The notes beneath the pieces were generated by a model. That model ran no database searches. It was not told where the DNA came from and saw nothing but the letters and a program-made list of their open reading frames with translations. Position numbers and translations under genes: made by a program. This document shows positions 1 to 12,826 of a DNA stretch of 60,000 bases, piece after piece. Source of the DNA: Polytrichum commune (taxonomy: Eukaryota > Streptophyta > Polytrichopsida > Polytrichales > Polytrichaceae); assembly GCA_950295325.1 (NCBI GenBank), contig OX485809.1, positions 8,868,001-8,928,000 of the forward strand. The letters run 5' to 3'. Each line of letters starts with the position of its first letter. Positions within the stretch are counted from its first letter, which is position 1.

Positions 1-89
1 ATTCTATGTCGGGAGTGCGAGAGGGATGGCAAATTGCTATCGTCATACCTGGGGTTCACCTGGATTCAAAGACGTCATCAAACGACAGG

Positions 90-1130
90 GCTCTTGCTAC
101 GAAACAAACTCCACAATGAACCAAACCCAAACCAACCCCAGCTTAACGCCGGTTATCTACCCTGCCTGAAGGGTGGGTATATAACCCGTGTACATCCCGT
201 GTACCTTAAACCCTAAACCCTTGACCCACAACCCGTGTATCGACCCAGGCAAAGGTGACACCGAAACAAACTCCATTACGAACCACACCCTTATGCTGGT
301 TATCTACCCTCCTAGGTGCTGGTACAACCCGTGTATACATCGCCCAAGGCAAGGGTAACAAGAAAACGGTGAACTGTGAGGCTCCATCCTTTCTTATGAA
401 AGACTATAATTGTAGCTGTATACTTTGCTCATGCCAGTTTATGCCTATTTACTATACCTATAACCGACTATAGTTAATCAATTTTTTCAATACATGTTAG
501 GGAACAACTATAGTTAACTACATTTTTTGGTAGGTCAAATCGCGAACAACTATAGTTACGAAAGGCAACTAGTTAACTAATAGTTGAATTAGTTGGTTAA
601 TTGTCCAACATATGCAAGCTTTCACCATCCACGTCAAATAAATTGGACCAAAAATAGCAGGAACAAGTAACATCCAAGTGTGAACGCAAAATGACCAAGA
701 AATTTGCTCTTGAAACATAGAAGTCGATGCATAGTCTTTGTCCTCTAGACAAAGCCAATAAAAACACCACGAAAGACAGTCCACAACGAACCCAAATCCT
801 AATGCTGCTTATCTATTTTGTTTGGGGTGCCAATATAAACCAATGTATGGGTCGTACCAATCAAGGGTGTTCAAAATACTAAGGAACAAGCACCAAAACA
901 AATTTCATAACGGACCCAAACCCTAACGTTGATTATCTACCCTGCGTGGGGTGCCGGTATGAACCTGTGTATTGGTCATCCCAAGCAAAGGTGAAATAAA
1001 TATTAGGGAACAAACATTGAAACATACTTCATTATGCACCAAACCCTAACGCCGGTTATCCACCCTGCATGGGATGTTGGTATAAACTTGTGTATTGGTT
1101 GTCCAAGGCAAGGGTGATAAAAATACTAGG
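90..1130. repeat. Diverged tandem repeats, period about 122 bp
   Basis: Imperfect copies of one unit recur, each containing a string like CCTAACGCCGGTTATC, then CCCTGC.TGGGGTGCCGGTAT, AACCCGTGTAT and a variant of CCCAAGGCAAGGGTGA. Three consecutive copies begin near 875, 997 and 1118, giving a period of 121-122 bp. Older copies lie at about 90-215 and 250-365, and 370-775 is unrelated sequence. The units are strongly diverged and the short frames in them are broken, so this reads as a decayed satellite and not a gene. CCCTAAA strings near 205 are telomere-like but isolated. Confidence 0.7.
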
Positions 1131-1299
1131 GTTGTTGATGTGCTCCAACATCCACTCCTTTGCACGGCTTAAAATCGTTGCATTTCGGGACTTGGGCATC
1201 ACACAAAGCCCACACCTACAAGCGGTGTGTGGGCATATTTCATTTAGGGACCCAACAAAACACATGCATTAAATAACAACCTTCAAGCAAATATGGTAG

Positions 1300-2190
1300 A
1301 ATCCCCAACAATTGTTATTATGGTCGTCATCCTGTCTACTAATATGGTCCTCATCTTGTCAACAGTCGCAATTTGTATGTATTTCACTTACAAGTTGAAA
1401 CAACTCAATATGCTTGTTACATCACTTGCATATTATAGAATCTTGAGCATGATGGATTTTCAAGCACCTATAGGACTATGATATGTCCCTATCGTTCTCA
1501 ACTTCAAATTTCACAGGATGTTAAGCATAGGTCCAAATATTGTAATTGTTGTGGATTTGGAATCCTTTTGTATTTTTCTTTCACAACTAATTAATTCCCT
1601 AGGGATGGTGGGCACTCCCGAAAATGTAGAAAACCACATGCAAGAAAATGTAGGGTGGATTTTATTCAAGACACATGATTTTTATATTTTCTAAAAGATA
1701 TACAATAGCATCCTCTAAATGTAAATTTGAGAATTATATATAATGTACAATGTGGTTTAAGTTGTGGTATTTTTTATATATAGTTAGTTGTAAAGTAGAA
1801 AAAAAATTAAGCTTAGATTTGATTTAGTTATAGGTTAAACATAAATTATCTACCATTAGTAGCATTGGATGAGAAATAGGCAAAATTTATGTGGACATAT
1901 AGATGAATTTGTTAAAACGGTCATCTTTGGTTGAAAAGCACCGTCATTTGGTGATTGAAGGGTTAACTGGCTAATTTAGGATTTCCTAGGGGGTCAAGAA
2001 CCATATTTAGGGCAGTAGGGTAGTAGGAATTATTTGCAAGATATCAGGGTAGTATCGGGCATTAGACAAGCATGGAAAATGAAGTGTTAGGATTTTAAAA
2101 GGGGTCATTAAGCTCAGTTTGTCATTTCCATCTTTAGGTTTTTGTTTTCTCCTCTAGTCAACCACCGCAATTTTTTAAATTTTAAATTTG

Positions 2191-2227
<37 letters not shown>

Positions 2228-4130
2228 ACTGAGCACTTGCTCGCTTTGGTTTGGTTTGGGAGCGCTCGCTCTTGTGCTTTGGATGTTGAATGCTTGCTCG
2301 TTGTTTGAACTTCATATTGTTTGTGCGAGAATTTTATTGGTTGGGTTCATGCAGCTGGTGTTGGAATTTTGAAGTCCTTTACATGTTTTAATACTTGAAG
2401 GTTAATTACAGTGTAATCGAGGAGTTTATCTTGCGAATGAGTTGCCATCATGAGGTGAGTATGTGATATCCCGTAGTGGTGTTAAGATGGCATTAATAAT
2501 TATAGAACCTCCCTCGAATGCAATGAGGTGATGTCCACATGCCAACAAGGATGAGTAGATGCACCTACGAATCCTTTATGCCATTGTGAATGAAGAAAAC
2601 AAATGTGGGATGTCTAGATTAGTGAGAACATAATGGATCAAGATGCTATAGATCCATGAGATGTGAAGGTATCTAGGTTTGTGCATTGGATACAAGGTCA
2701 GTGCTTCAAGGAAGGACCGAACATGAGTGGCTTGGGACTTTATTACTACTTTATAATCAATAGGGTAAGTGACTTTGAATTAATAAACCATAGAATGCAC
2801 CACATAATATGACTGAATCTCCTCGTTCACTGATGGGTCATCCTTAAACCATAAAAAACTTGAGTGTAACCACAACTGCCTTTGAAATAAAATTTATTCA
2901 GTCAGCAAAACTCACAAGAAAGCCACTGAGATTGAACTCATGCCATGAAATGTTGTCGAACAGTTATAACATGTTCACACAAAGTGGCCAACATTTGGTT
3001 GAGGTCTAATTTGTGACTATCAACTCGTCCTTTCTCTGCTGCATCTAGATACAAAATACAGAGATACGTGGTGTAATCGTAGTGTAACATGCATACAAGC
3101 AAAAGCATAAAACAGTGATGGTAACTTACTTTGCATGGACTTCCTCAAGAGCATGTCCAAAAGTGTGCAAGAATGTGAGAAAAGCACCATGCCATCATGA
3201 GAACGAGTACGACTCGTAAAGAGGCTTACTAACTGCGATCTGGAATTCACAAAGTTTAGATTGGAAGCCTTCAACACCTCGCAATTAATCGCAAAACCAA
3301 ACGAAGAAATTTGCCCAAAATATAACACAAATGTGAGGCTGCACCTCACGAGATATCCCTTTCGACTATTTCACCTTGCCACTGCTTCAGCAGGAAGCAT
3401 TAGGTAGCAGGGTGTTTCTAAAATAAGGACACACACTGCAATGGATTCTTCACAATGTCCTCAAAGAAACCACATGTCTCAATGTTGATGAATGCATGCT
3501 CGTAACATAAGACTATGAAAAAATTTCGGGGGTGAACCCCCAAAAACAAAAGTAACCAGGAACAAGGATTTCAGAGTCCCCCAAGCGTCCTTTATCCCTT
3601 ACGAAAGGGTGAAGGAGATGCACAAGATGTACTCAAAATCTAACAAAACCTCTTGGATTCTAACCCTTGCTAAAGACACTTATTTCTACCAAGAAGCAGC
3701 AGATACGACCAACTACAGGAAGCCTCAAACTACGACCTACAACACATTACAACATATTAGGCAGGAGATTTTCATTGTCGAGATCACAAAGCTACAAAAG
3801 GAAATTGTAAAGCAAGAAAAGGCCAGGATAACCGTTTTACTGAAAAAGGCAGGCTTCCAGAACAAGAACAAGTGGAGGTGGCAGCAGAAACCTTGATCGA
3901 TTCCTTCAAAGGTAACTGCCGACTAAAGGGATCCAAAATGAAGGAACCGAGAAACCTTCAATGTTGCCAGTGGTGTGATTTATGATGTTGATGGTGATTC
4001 TGCAGCATAGTGGAAAACCTAGAAAACAAGTTGGAAAATACTGAGATGACTTATGAATTTCTAAAAAATGGTGAAGAGAGGTTTGGTTCGATCTCATCTT
4101 CCGCAACGCTCCTCAAGTCAACTAACACCA
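1300..4130. other. Gene-free stretch; one TA microsatellite
   Basis: No reading frame here resembles a known protein and none has convincing splice partners. A (TA)n microsatellite of about 16 units lies at 2191-2225. A 109-codon minus-strand frame at 3020-3349 and a 95-codon plus frame at 3609-3896 are open but show no domain, so I do not call them genes. Confidence 0.6.
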
Positions 4131-4140
4131 TTTATGGTAT

Positions 4141-4647
4141 TTAGTATCACGTACACTATTTGCTAAGGGCCTAAACTAGATGCTTTAGAGGTCTCAAAGT
4201 GTCATGCCTGCTAATTGCTAATATGATTCCATTCGTTAACATAAGTAACTTTTTAAAGTGAAAAAATATCTACATTATGACATTTAGAAAAGCACATTGG
4301 GATACGTTGGATGATAGTCTTGCGTTTTAGTATGCAAGGGGAAGATATTTTTGAGTGTACTAATGGCAAGTGTCATGTGTTTGCATTTTAGTAAGCAAGA
4401 GGACGATATTCTTGAGCATACTAATGGCAAGTGTCGATTGTGTACACTTTAGTCAATTTGAAGACCATTGTGTAGCATAGGCATGCACTCATAACACTAT
4501 TGTACAAGCTCGTGCCAAGATATTAGTAAGCGCACTTGAATATCAAGTGTCATGAGGTGGTAAATATGATGAAGTTGTTAATCATCAATGTAACCTAGCA
4601 TACGCCTCAAAATAGGGTAAGTGACACTATTACACATGTGACACTAA
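4141..4647 (+). mobile_element. MITE family B, copy 1 (TIR TTAGTGTCACAT-like)
   Basis: Non-coding element that starts TTAGTATCACGTAC and ends CACATGTGACACTAA, so the ends are inverted copies of TTAGTGTCACAT. It is a direct-orientation relative of the element at 16272-16720, with matching sequence along its whole length. This copy is longer because a segment of about 60 bp is duplicated inside it (GCAAGGGGAAGATAT at 4334 and GCAAGAGGACGATAT at 4394). No transposase is present, so it would depend on an enzyme in trans. Confidence 0.7.
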
Positions 4648-4689
4648 ATTCCATAATGGTGTAATGGTATGCTACATAATATACTCATG

Positions 4690-5850
4690 TATTTATGTTA
4701 AGGTTTTCAATTTAATGTGAAAAATGCATGCACTACATACACAAAATATAAAACATGAAACAAATAGGCCTTTATTACACATACAATCCACTTTTGATTT
4801 CCAATAAAAAGTTATAAAAGACTTTGTCATCCCTAGGATGTAGCTCATAATAATTCGACCGCAAAACATATGTCAGTAAAGCTAGGACAATACTAACAGC
4901 TAGATTTACCATCATATGATTATATAAGTCATATGTCCACTTTGATCCATTTAACGTTTGATGCTAACAAAACTCTATCTCCATATACAAAGGGCAAGCC
5001 ATTAGGTCAATAGGTTCTTTATATCTACCCATGTATTAACAAACTTTTGGGCACTTTCGATGAACCCTTCTAACATGCCAAGTCTTGGTTGTCAAAGGCT
5101 TTGTGTAGTTAGATGATCTTTTGCGGCAATACGCAATCCACATAGTAGATTTGAAGGTAGCCAAAGAGCCCCCATGTTGAAAAACCTAGAACAAAGAAGC
5201 AAATCTTAGCAAATGTGAACCTAGTAGTTGTTGGGGCCGAAAACCAAATGACAATAATGGATGAAACGTAAGTTGCCCGGATGGACTCCTCCTTGGAAAC
5301 CTAAATGATGTGCATGGGTGACTATGAAACAAACCCCTTATATGCAAGAGTCTATAAAGAGAAAGAAATGTATATGTACTAATGGTACACTAGAAAGCAA
5401 GCTCATGTTTATCATAAGCTTTCAATTTAATGTGATAAATGCCTACGTACACAAGATATAAATCACGAGAAATGTAGGCCTTTATTACATATACAATCCA
5501 CTTCACATTCCAATGAGAATATCATTGAACACTTTTCCATCCATGGGATGCAACTCATAACAATGTGGTCCTAGAACACACGCCATCAAAGCTAGGGCAA
5601 ACGAACTCGAGATTCTTCACATGCCTACAAAGCAAATTTTTCATAATTGCATCAAACAAACAAAGACAAGAGCACAATAACTTAGCCACAATTTTGATAT
5701 CAACTCTCAAAGTAGCCAACGAGCGCTCCAAGAGCCTCTAGTTTGGAGAAACCTAGAATCCAAATGCAATCCCTAACAATCAAGGACAAGGTAGTCATTG
5801 GGAACAATTACCATATGGCAACAATGACTAGAAACATAAATTGGATGAAA
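4690..5850 (+). repeat. Diverged direct duplication, about 700 bp apart
   Basis: The stretch from about 4690 to 5290 and the stretch from about 5408 to 5850 are related in the same order. Shared blocks include TAGGCCTTTATTACA.ATACAATCCACTT, CCATCC..GGGATG.A.CTCATAA, AAAGCTAGG.CAA and GTAGCCAA.GAGC. Substitutions and small indels are frequent, so the duplication is old. No coding potential was recognised. Confidence 0.65.
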
Positions 5851-5951
5851 CTAGCACATTCATTATCAATTTGTCCTCTACACCTTAGGGGGCCCTTTTG
5901 TACAACTACCTTAAATACTTTAAATTTGTTTATAGCCTTTTCAATGTAGGG

Positions 5952-6135
5952 TTAGCCTAGCTATGGCTAGATCAAGGCTTGAAAAAAATGAGCTAGCCCA
6001 GCTATGGCTAGATTGAGGCTTGAAAAATATGAGCTAGCCTAGCTATGGTTAGTTCGAGGTGTGAAAGATATGGACTAGCCCAACTATGGCTAGATCAAGG
6101 CCTCAAAAATATGGGCTAGCCCAGCTAGCTAATGG
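5952..6135 (+). repeat. Minisatellite, 41-bp unit, about 4.5 copies
   Basis: Tandem units of about 41 bp each contain GCTAGCCYAGCTATGGCTAG followed by AT(C/T)(A/G)AGGCTTGAAAAATATG. Starts fall near 5953, 5994, 6035, 6075 and 6117. The final unit runs into GCTAGCCCAGCTAGCTAATGG. A short TTTTTC repeat follows at about 6229-6252. Confidence 0.85.
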
Positions 6136-6252
6136 GCTACAAAAGGTATGGAGTATTCTCACTTTGGCTTGGCCATGGTAACCTCAAATTTGTACGAGAG
6201 TTTCTCTCATTTGCATAGCAAGGGTTTTTCTTTTTCTTTTTCTTTTTCTTGA

Positions 6253-8570
6253 TAAACCAACTATCATCATGATTTCCTATAGAAACTAAGTTCACTCGAG
6301 AATAATAGGTTTCATGGGAATTTCATAATCTTGGATGAGGATTAATTATATAGCTCTACTAGGCACATGCTATTTCCTTGGATGAATGAGAGATACACTT
6401 GTACACAACAATTTCCTTGTCCCTTTGACGTCTTAATAGAGCTTCTCTCTTTCATTTACCGAATCAAGTAATACGTGTAAAAATCATGCAAGTAAAACTA
6501 TGTGAGTAATCATGTAGATCTTTACTAAATTTTTCATAATTGTAGATAGTAGAGTAACCATTAGTAATAGGTACATTGATTATCCCAATTTGTGAGGGAG
6601 GACTTATAACGAGTGTGGAAAAAATAGTGAAGGTGATGGTAATTTTCTTGACGTTACAAAATGAGTGCCACCAAAAGATATAGGAAGCATTGTTCATTTG
6701 GGCGCTATCCACTAAAAATATTATTCAAAGCAACACTATATATCGAAAGCGCCAACACTATTCATCCTGGCATTACTCAATGACAAGCATGTCTGTCCAT
6801 ATCATTTATTTATCACTCTACAAGCACCTTAGAACATGTATTAATTTTTTTCAAAATGTAAAGTAAATGAGCATGTATTCATGAATTTAGTATCACTCAG
6901 CAAAAATTGCAGCCCTCACAAATTTTGAGACTTGGCAGACTAGTGAGTGTTTTGGGAATTAGCACCACATGCATTCATTGGAATAAGCAATGTAGTAAGT
7001 AAAACTGTGGACCCAATTGATTTTGAATCATGAAAATCATGTGAGATGGCATTTCACTTGAAGCCGGTTTTACTTATGCACTTGTGATGATAAAGTGGAG
7101 CATACGTTTATCCCCGAGATCGATCCACATTACTTTAGAAGGCTACAATAAATCAAGATTAGCTTACACCGATGTTGGAGGCAAAGTGAAAATCATTTCA
7201 TCCCATACATGGATAGTTAGTGTGATGACGTGAGATAGAGTCGTATGTCACTATCGTATTGAATCAAGGCCTTCTAGGAATCCATGTAAAACTATGAGTA
7301 TTTTGTCACAAAAAGTGCCAAACCAAAAATCATGGTGCGGTATAGCTCTTCTTTGTGGTAACACTTTACACTTTACGCAACCCTAACGCAATGCTAAGTT
7401 ACACCATGTCATAAAGTATAGGGAGACGTCACATTATGGGGATAGATGCCCCGTGCCCTTATAAAATAACACATCAAGGTGTGCTATTTTGGTTAATATA
7501 TAATGGGATGGTTATACTACGTCACTAAAATGGGAATGACGACATGTCTTCAAGTAAAATGACTTGGAGCATGGGTGGAGCCTCGTTGGCCAAAAAAAGT
7601 AAAGTGAATAGACATGACAAGACGATGGAACTCAAACATGTTGAGCGTGATGTCTAAAATCACAAAATCATGTGATACGAGTCATGTTTCCACCACCACT
7701 CCATCCTCATGATCTACACCGCCTAAAGTTTTCCCTCAATTGACATAATACAATAATCCTCATCATGTTGTAAAGTGGAATGGGATCAGCAAAAAGCACA
7801 ATCATATCGCCTCCATTTACTAAACTTTGAAGTTATGTAATGATTTATATGCTTTGACTTTATTGAGGCTAATATATGTTTTTTTATGGATGCCTTCTCG
7901 ACTATGGATGCCTTGACATTTGATCACAACATCTTGTCAATTTCTACACTCCACGCTACAGTGACAACCTGATGATGTAGGAAGACCTTTACTCTATTGA
8001 ACAATATTATATTCTTATAGATGTCCACACTTGACAATTTTGTGTTTTGCCTCATGAAGAAATCTATTAACAACATTCATGGTAAGCATGTCAAGACTCG
8101 CACCAACATTACATGCAGAGACTATGTGGTGATCTAAACAATATGACACTCAATATTCATGGCTTTGGTTGCATTGGCCCGGGCCTCCTTGAGGATTTTC
8201 TAACCTCAAAAACCAAATTTATTGGGTTTGCATGGGTTGCATGCATCTACATTAACGGGTCACATGGTCATTTCCCTCCGTTATAATTGATGAAACTTTA
8301 GTGAGCCATAAGGTATGTGGGTGTTGTTCGGTTTGTTTTCTTGTTCTCCATCTTCTGTTGATCAGACTTACATCTTTAAATTCGAGTCACATTAGCACCT
8401 ATGATGAAACACCGACAAAACCCATATTGAGAATCGGACCTACCTTAATTTAGTTATGGTAAATCAAAAGTGAACGTTACATAGGTTCTCCCAATCATGA
8501 TCACAATTGAGTGTGAAGTAGTTAATCAAACTTAAAGATATATCGTACATAGGCCACTTACCCCTCACAG
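6253..8570. other. Gene-free stretch
   Basis: I see no supported gene, RNA gene or clear element boundary here. Short open frames, such as 82 codons on the minus strand at 6464-6712, have no recognisable content. Confidence 0.6.
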
Positions 8571-9087
8571 CCACTAACCGTGCACTTCACCGTTCACTAC
8601 TCTACTGTTCACCGTTCGTCTCCTCTATCGTTGTTTTGTTCTTTGACAATGTATCTTGTGATACTGCATGTGTATGAGCTTTGCTTTGAATATATCATCG
8701 GGATAATCTGCTTATTTGAAGGAAGTTAAAATGCCAGTGGAAACATACAGAGGTAGATGGTTTACAACAATATCTTACTGCATAAAATTTGGTCAATGGA
8801 GTAGCACACTAGAGTGAATCTCTGTAAGCCTGACGAAGCTCAAAATCACTCATGTAGGTGGAGTGAAGAATGATGAAAAAATCTGGAAGCAGCTTGAAAA
8901 AGAGAAGGTAGCATAACTGAAGAAGAAAGAAAAACAAGAATGCCCAACAGATAATAAGGTTGAGAAAAAACAAGAAATGAGGCTTAAAAGCCAACAACGT
9001 CCAACAGTCGTGTTTGCCATAAAGAGAGCTTCTTTTGTAACGCATGTAGCAAAAGTTGAATGAACATTGATAGTGCACGGTTAGTGG
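8571..9087. mobile_element. Possible MITE with 16-bp perfect inverted ends
   Basis: CCACTAACCGTGCACT at 8571-8586 is repeated exactly, inverted, as AGTGCACGGTTAGTGG at 9072-9087. The enclosed 517 bp has no convincing gene; the 89-codon minus frame inside is low in complexity. A third partial end, GTGCACGGTTAGTAG, occurs near 9274. No target-site duplication was found, so the boundaries are provisional. Confidence 0.4.
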
Positions 9088-9850
9088 TTAAGGTAGTTAA
9101 TTTCCAATGCCCAATACAGTTGTATGAAGAACTATGAAAAGGCCATGATTTTTCAATAAAAATTTCCATTTTACTTTTCAACACTAATATTAAATGAGCC
9201 ATTAATTTAATTCAAATACCAAATTTGGAAAATTTTGCTACCCACCTCAAAAAATAAAACATCAAAGTCAAATGTGCACGGTTAGTAGCTTGCTTACGAT
9301 AGCCCAATCTCTTTTGAACATGTGTCTCTATGGTGTTTGTTCTGATTTGATCCTCAACTAATCACAAACCAATCACATATTGGGAAAAGTCATCGAATAC
9401 CGCCCATGTACCATATGCACATCATAAGGTATGTTGGTGTTATGCATTCGGCTGCTTTTCGTAATTGGACACATGTATTTGATTGGTGTGTGGTCAGGTG
9501 AGGACCAAAGAACAAATACCATACAACCAAATATCTAAAAGAGAACAAACTACGTGTTCAACACACATTCACTACTCCACACTCAATAGTTGATACAATT
9601 GAGAGCACCTACGTATTCAGCTCAAGAATCAACAAAGACACATTTTCCGATAACCATAAGAACATAAGGAGCAGTCCATTTTTCAACCCGATTTTTGCGA
9701 TGCCTCATCATATATTTGCTAATGCAACACAAGTTTCGTTGTGTAAATGTAGTTGGTAGAAGTTAGAGAACATGCAAAAACAAATTGAATAACACCCAAA
9801 TACTTTTTACCCCATATGAACACGGGGATAGCATCTTATAGTAACCCTAT
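9088..9850. other. Gene-free stretch
   Basis: AT-rich sequence with no recognised frame or RNA. It contains only the extra partial inverted end near 9274 that is related to the preceding element. Confidence 0.6.
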
Positions 9851-11179
9851 GGTTAGCATTGTGACAATGGAGGACAATATCCTACCCCCTACGAGCCTTT
9901 CGGGGGAGGTAGATTTGGGCAAGGGCAACTGCCCCACAAAGAAACCAGGATTTTCTAGACCGGCTTGAAAACTTTTGCCCGCCCCGCCCGACTTTCAAGA
10001 AAACCATTGCCCTTGCATTCTTGAAGGCCCCTTCTCCACAAATCTCATACTAAGTGCATTTCATCTCCAAGGTCCAAAATCGAATATATATGTTCACTTT
10101 CATTGAGTAAATAAGGAATTGAATTGGAATTTCAGTTTCGAAGTGAAACCGACAATCAAGCATGTAATCAACTTGGAAATAAAAAATATTACAAAATCTT
10201 CATTAGCACTGAGGTTATAATTTTGTGACTTACCATTGAAAGGGTCTTTGTCATTCTAAAGTGGAACTAAAATTAGGTTTAATAAAAATTTAATATGTTT
10301 ATTTTATAATATTTTAGTAAATGCCTTCTACTTTCACAAAGTATTCATACACACTCAAACTAATTAAGTGTGATTATGTGTAATTAAGTCTAAATAATCG
10401 TATTAGAAGGTAATTTTGTGCAAGGCCTAGGTTTCTACAAGTATTTATACACATTTGAACAAATTGAGCATGATTAAGTGCAAGTAAGGGGCGGTTTACA
10501 CCATAGACCATGAACTCGTCCCACGGAAGATGCCTTATTCTGCGGTACGAGTTCATGGTCTGCATTTCATGGTCTGAGTTCTTAAAAATTTGATTTACAA
10601 AGCCGTTGGGCCCCTCACTAGGTGTAAACCGAATGTGAACCAAGAGGAATGACCATGCGGCAAGAAGTGGATGTGCTCATTTTTTTAATATAAGCCCAAA
10701 TAGGGTAGTTTTGGGAAAAAATGAAGTTTGACCATTTTGTTGACTTCAATTTGCCTTCACTTGCCTGCACATGCCTTCACTTATCTTGTCACTTAGTTTT
10801 TTCTTCTTTTCGCCTTAAAATTCAGCAAGTATGGTCGAAATGGAGGAGAGGAGGAGGAAGCTAGTCGTGCTACTGGCCGGGGATTCGTGGCACTCATGTA
10901 TTTTCATTAGCGAGAGTTCATTCATCTTTGCAGATGAGATGAACCACTTTAGACACAACCTCACGTCGTCGGCTCCTTGTCTCAAGGGTTTAAAAAATAC
11001 CAAGTTTTAGTAGTTCTAAATAATCCTAGTCTAATCTAATACTTAAGGCAATACAAAGGGGGTCAGATAAAATAAAAATGCCTCATATAGAAACAAGTGG
11101 GTGCATCATGCGTTGCCAACCTATCATTATTAGTTTGGTTATTTTTAAGAAATTAATATGGCCGGACATTAAATACCCC

Positions 11180-11560
11180 CTCACGAACTTTCGGGGGTTT
11201 CAAATTTGGGTTAGGGCAACCCTCTAAAGAAATTTCTAAACCCGATCGAAAATTGTTGGCCATCCCGCCCAACTTCGAAAAAAAAACATTGCCCTTGCAT
11301 TCTTGAAGGCCGCTTGACTACAAATCCCATATTGAGTGCACTTCACCATCAAGGTCTAAAATCCAATATATATGTGCACTTCCAATTAGTGAATAAGCAA
11401 ATGATTGGGATTTCATTCCGAAAGTGAAACCATCAATGAAACACGTAATTAACTTGGAGGTCAAAAACATTACAAAATCCTTATTAATATTGAGGTTATA
11501 ATTTTGTGACTTACCATTTAAAATCATCTTTGTCATCCTAATGATAGATTAATGCAAATG
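11180..11560 (+). repeat. Lone foldback-arm copy inside the PIF-like element
   Basis: This stretch follows the left arm of the foldback element (9853-10405) in the same orientation: CGAACTTTCGGGGG, TTGCCCTTGCATTCTTGAAG, GTGACTTACCATTTAAA and TTTGTCATCCTAA. Its second half is missing. It entered the PIF-like element separately from the flanking arms. Confidence 0.7.
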
Positions 11561-12557
11561 TTCATAAGATGACCAAAATGAAACAATGAACTTACAATTA
11601 AAAACATACAATTAAAAATATATATATATATATATTTAGGTAATATAATATGAGATATAAATAAATAATATGTTATTTGGAATTAGACTTGTGGAACAAC
11701 ATTATGAATGGGGTATACTCAAAAAATCATAAGTTTCTGACTATAGCCTATATGAAATATTGTAATATTTTATCCTCATCACATATTGTATTATATTTAA
11801 AATCACATAGTGTATATTTATTATTTTCAAATGAATTTTATTATATGTTAATAATAATAGTAATATTTATTTTATTTTTGAGTTCACCAATTTACCATAA
11901 GTTGATATATATTATTTTGACATATTATAAATTTTTGAGCAATCACACCCGTGCAAAATAAATGAATTATGAACAAAAAAATATCTATGACAACACATCA
12001 TAATTATATGTTGCACACGTTGATATCTTGTGATATATATCAAAATAACCAAGTGGAAGTCAAAGCCACATCATGGCCTTGGAAACAACTCATTGAAGGT
12101 TAGAAAATAGGCCTAGAGCATCCAAGGCACATCATTGCCCTTGCCAACTAATTGATATTTACAAAATAGCTAGTAGCTCACAATAGTTATGAGGGAGAAA
12201 ATAGGTCTTACATGCCAACTCGGAGGCGTTTCACTAAAGTAAGCTCCATCCGAGCTTCTTGATGGACTCATCCGATTTTTGTTACCGAATGACTTTACTT
12301 GAGTTCCACGAATCCCCGGCCCGTGCTGCTAGGATTCTACATATTTTTGTACATGCTTGTGGAGAATGTTGTGGGCATTCAAACACTGATTTTGCAAGGA
12401 GAATGGGAAAAATTTGCAATTTTGAGCGTGGTTTACGAAAGCATTGGACGTAGAGAGAGGAACATATGGAGTCAAGAGAGGTCTTCTCACAACAATTTTT
12501 ACAAAAAAAATGAGTGATTCAATTTGTACATGTGACATGTACCTTGTGTTGTCACTA

Positions 12558-12655
12558 CACTAAATAGGATATTTAGTGTTTGATTATATCTAATGTTGTT
12601 ACCACCCTACCTTGCTCAACATTAAATTTCAATTCTTTGATAATTAATGTTAGAA
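12558..12655 (+). mobile_element. MITE family E, 5' fragment
   Basis: Starts TA-CACTAAATAGGATATTTAGTG and continues TTTGAT.ATATCTAATGTT.TTACCACCCTAC, matching the first 100 bp of the full copy at 19494-19837. The rest is missing. Confidence 0.65.
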
Positions 12656-12757
12656 GATTTCCCATTGCGCTTCTTTTGACCACCCTGATCTACAGTCACT
12701 AAATAAATGACTACATATTTTTGTTTTTTGTTTTGCAACTACATTTTTTAAAACATT

Positions 12758-12826
12758 TTGGGGCATGTAATATACCGTTGGAAATATATTTTCAAGACCT
12801 TTCCAACGGTATATTACAAGCCCCAA
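12758..12826. repeat. Strong snapback hairpin, about 27-bp arms
   Basis: GTAATATACCGTTGGAAA at 12767-12784 is followed after 15 nt by its exact inverse at 12800-12817. With the flanking TTGGGGC/GCCCCAA the pairing extends to about 27 bp with one mismatch. It lies inside the PIF-like element. It could be a small foldback insertion or a source of hairpin RNA; nothing in the sequence decides this. Confidence 0.7.

Noticed and set aside
3020-3349. 109-codon minus-strand frame as a gene exon
   Set aside because: No recognised domain and no supporting neighbouring exon. Possibly a relic of a coding repeat, but not supportable.
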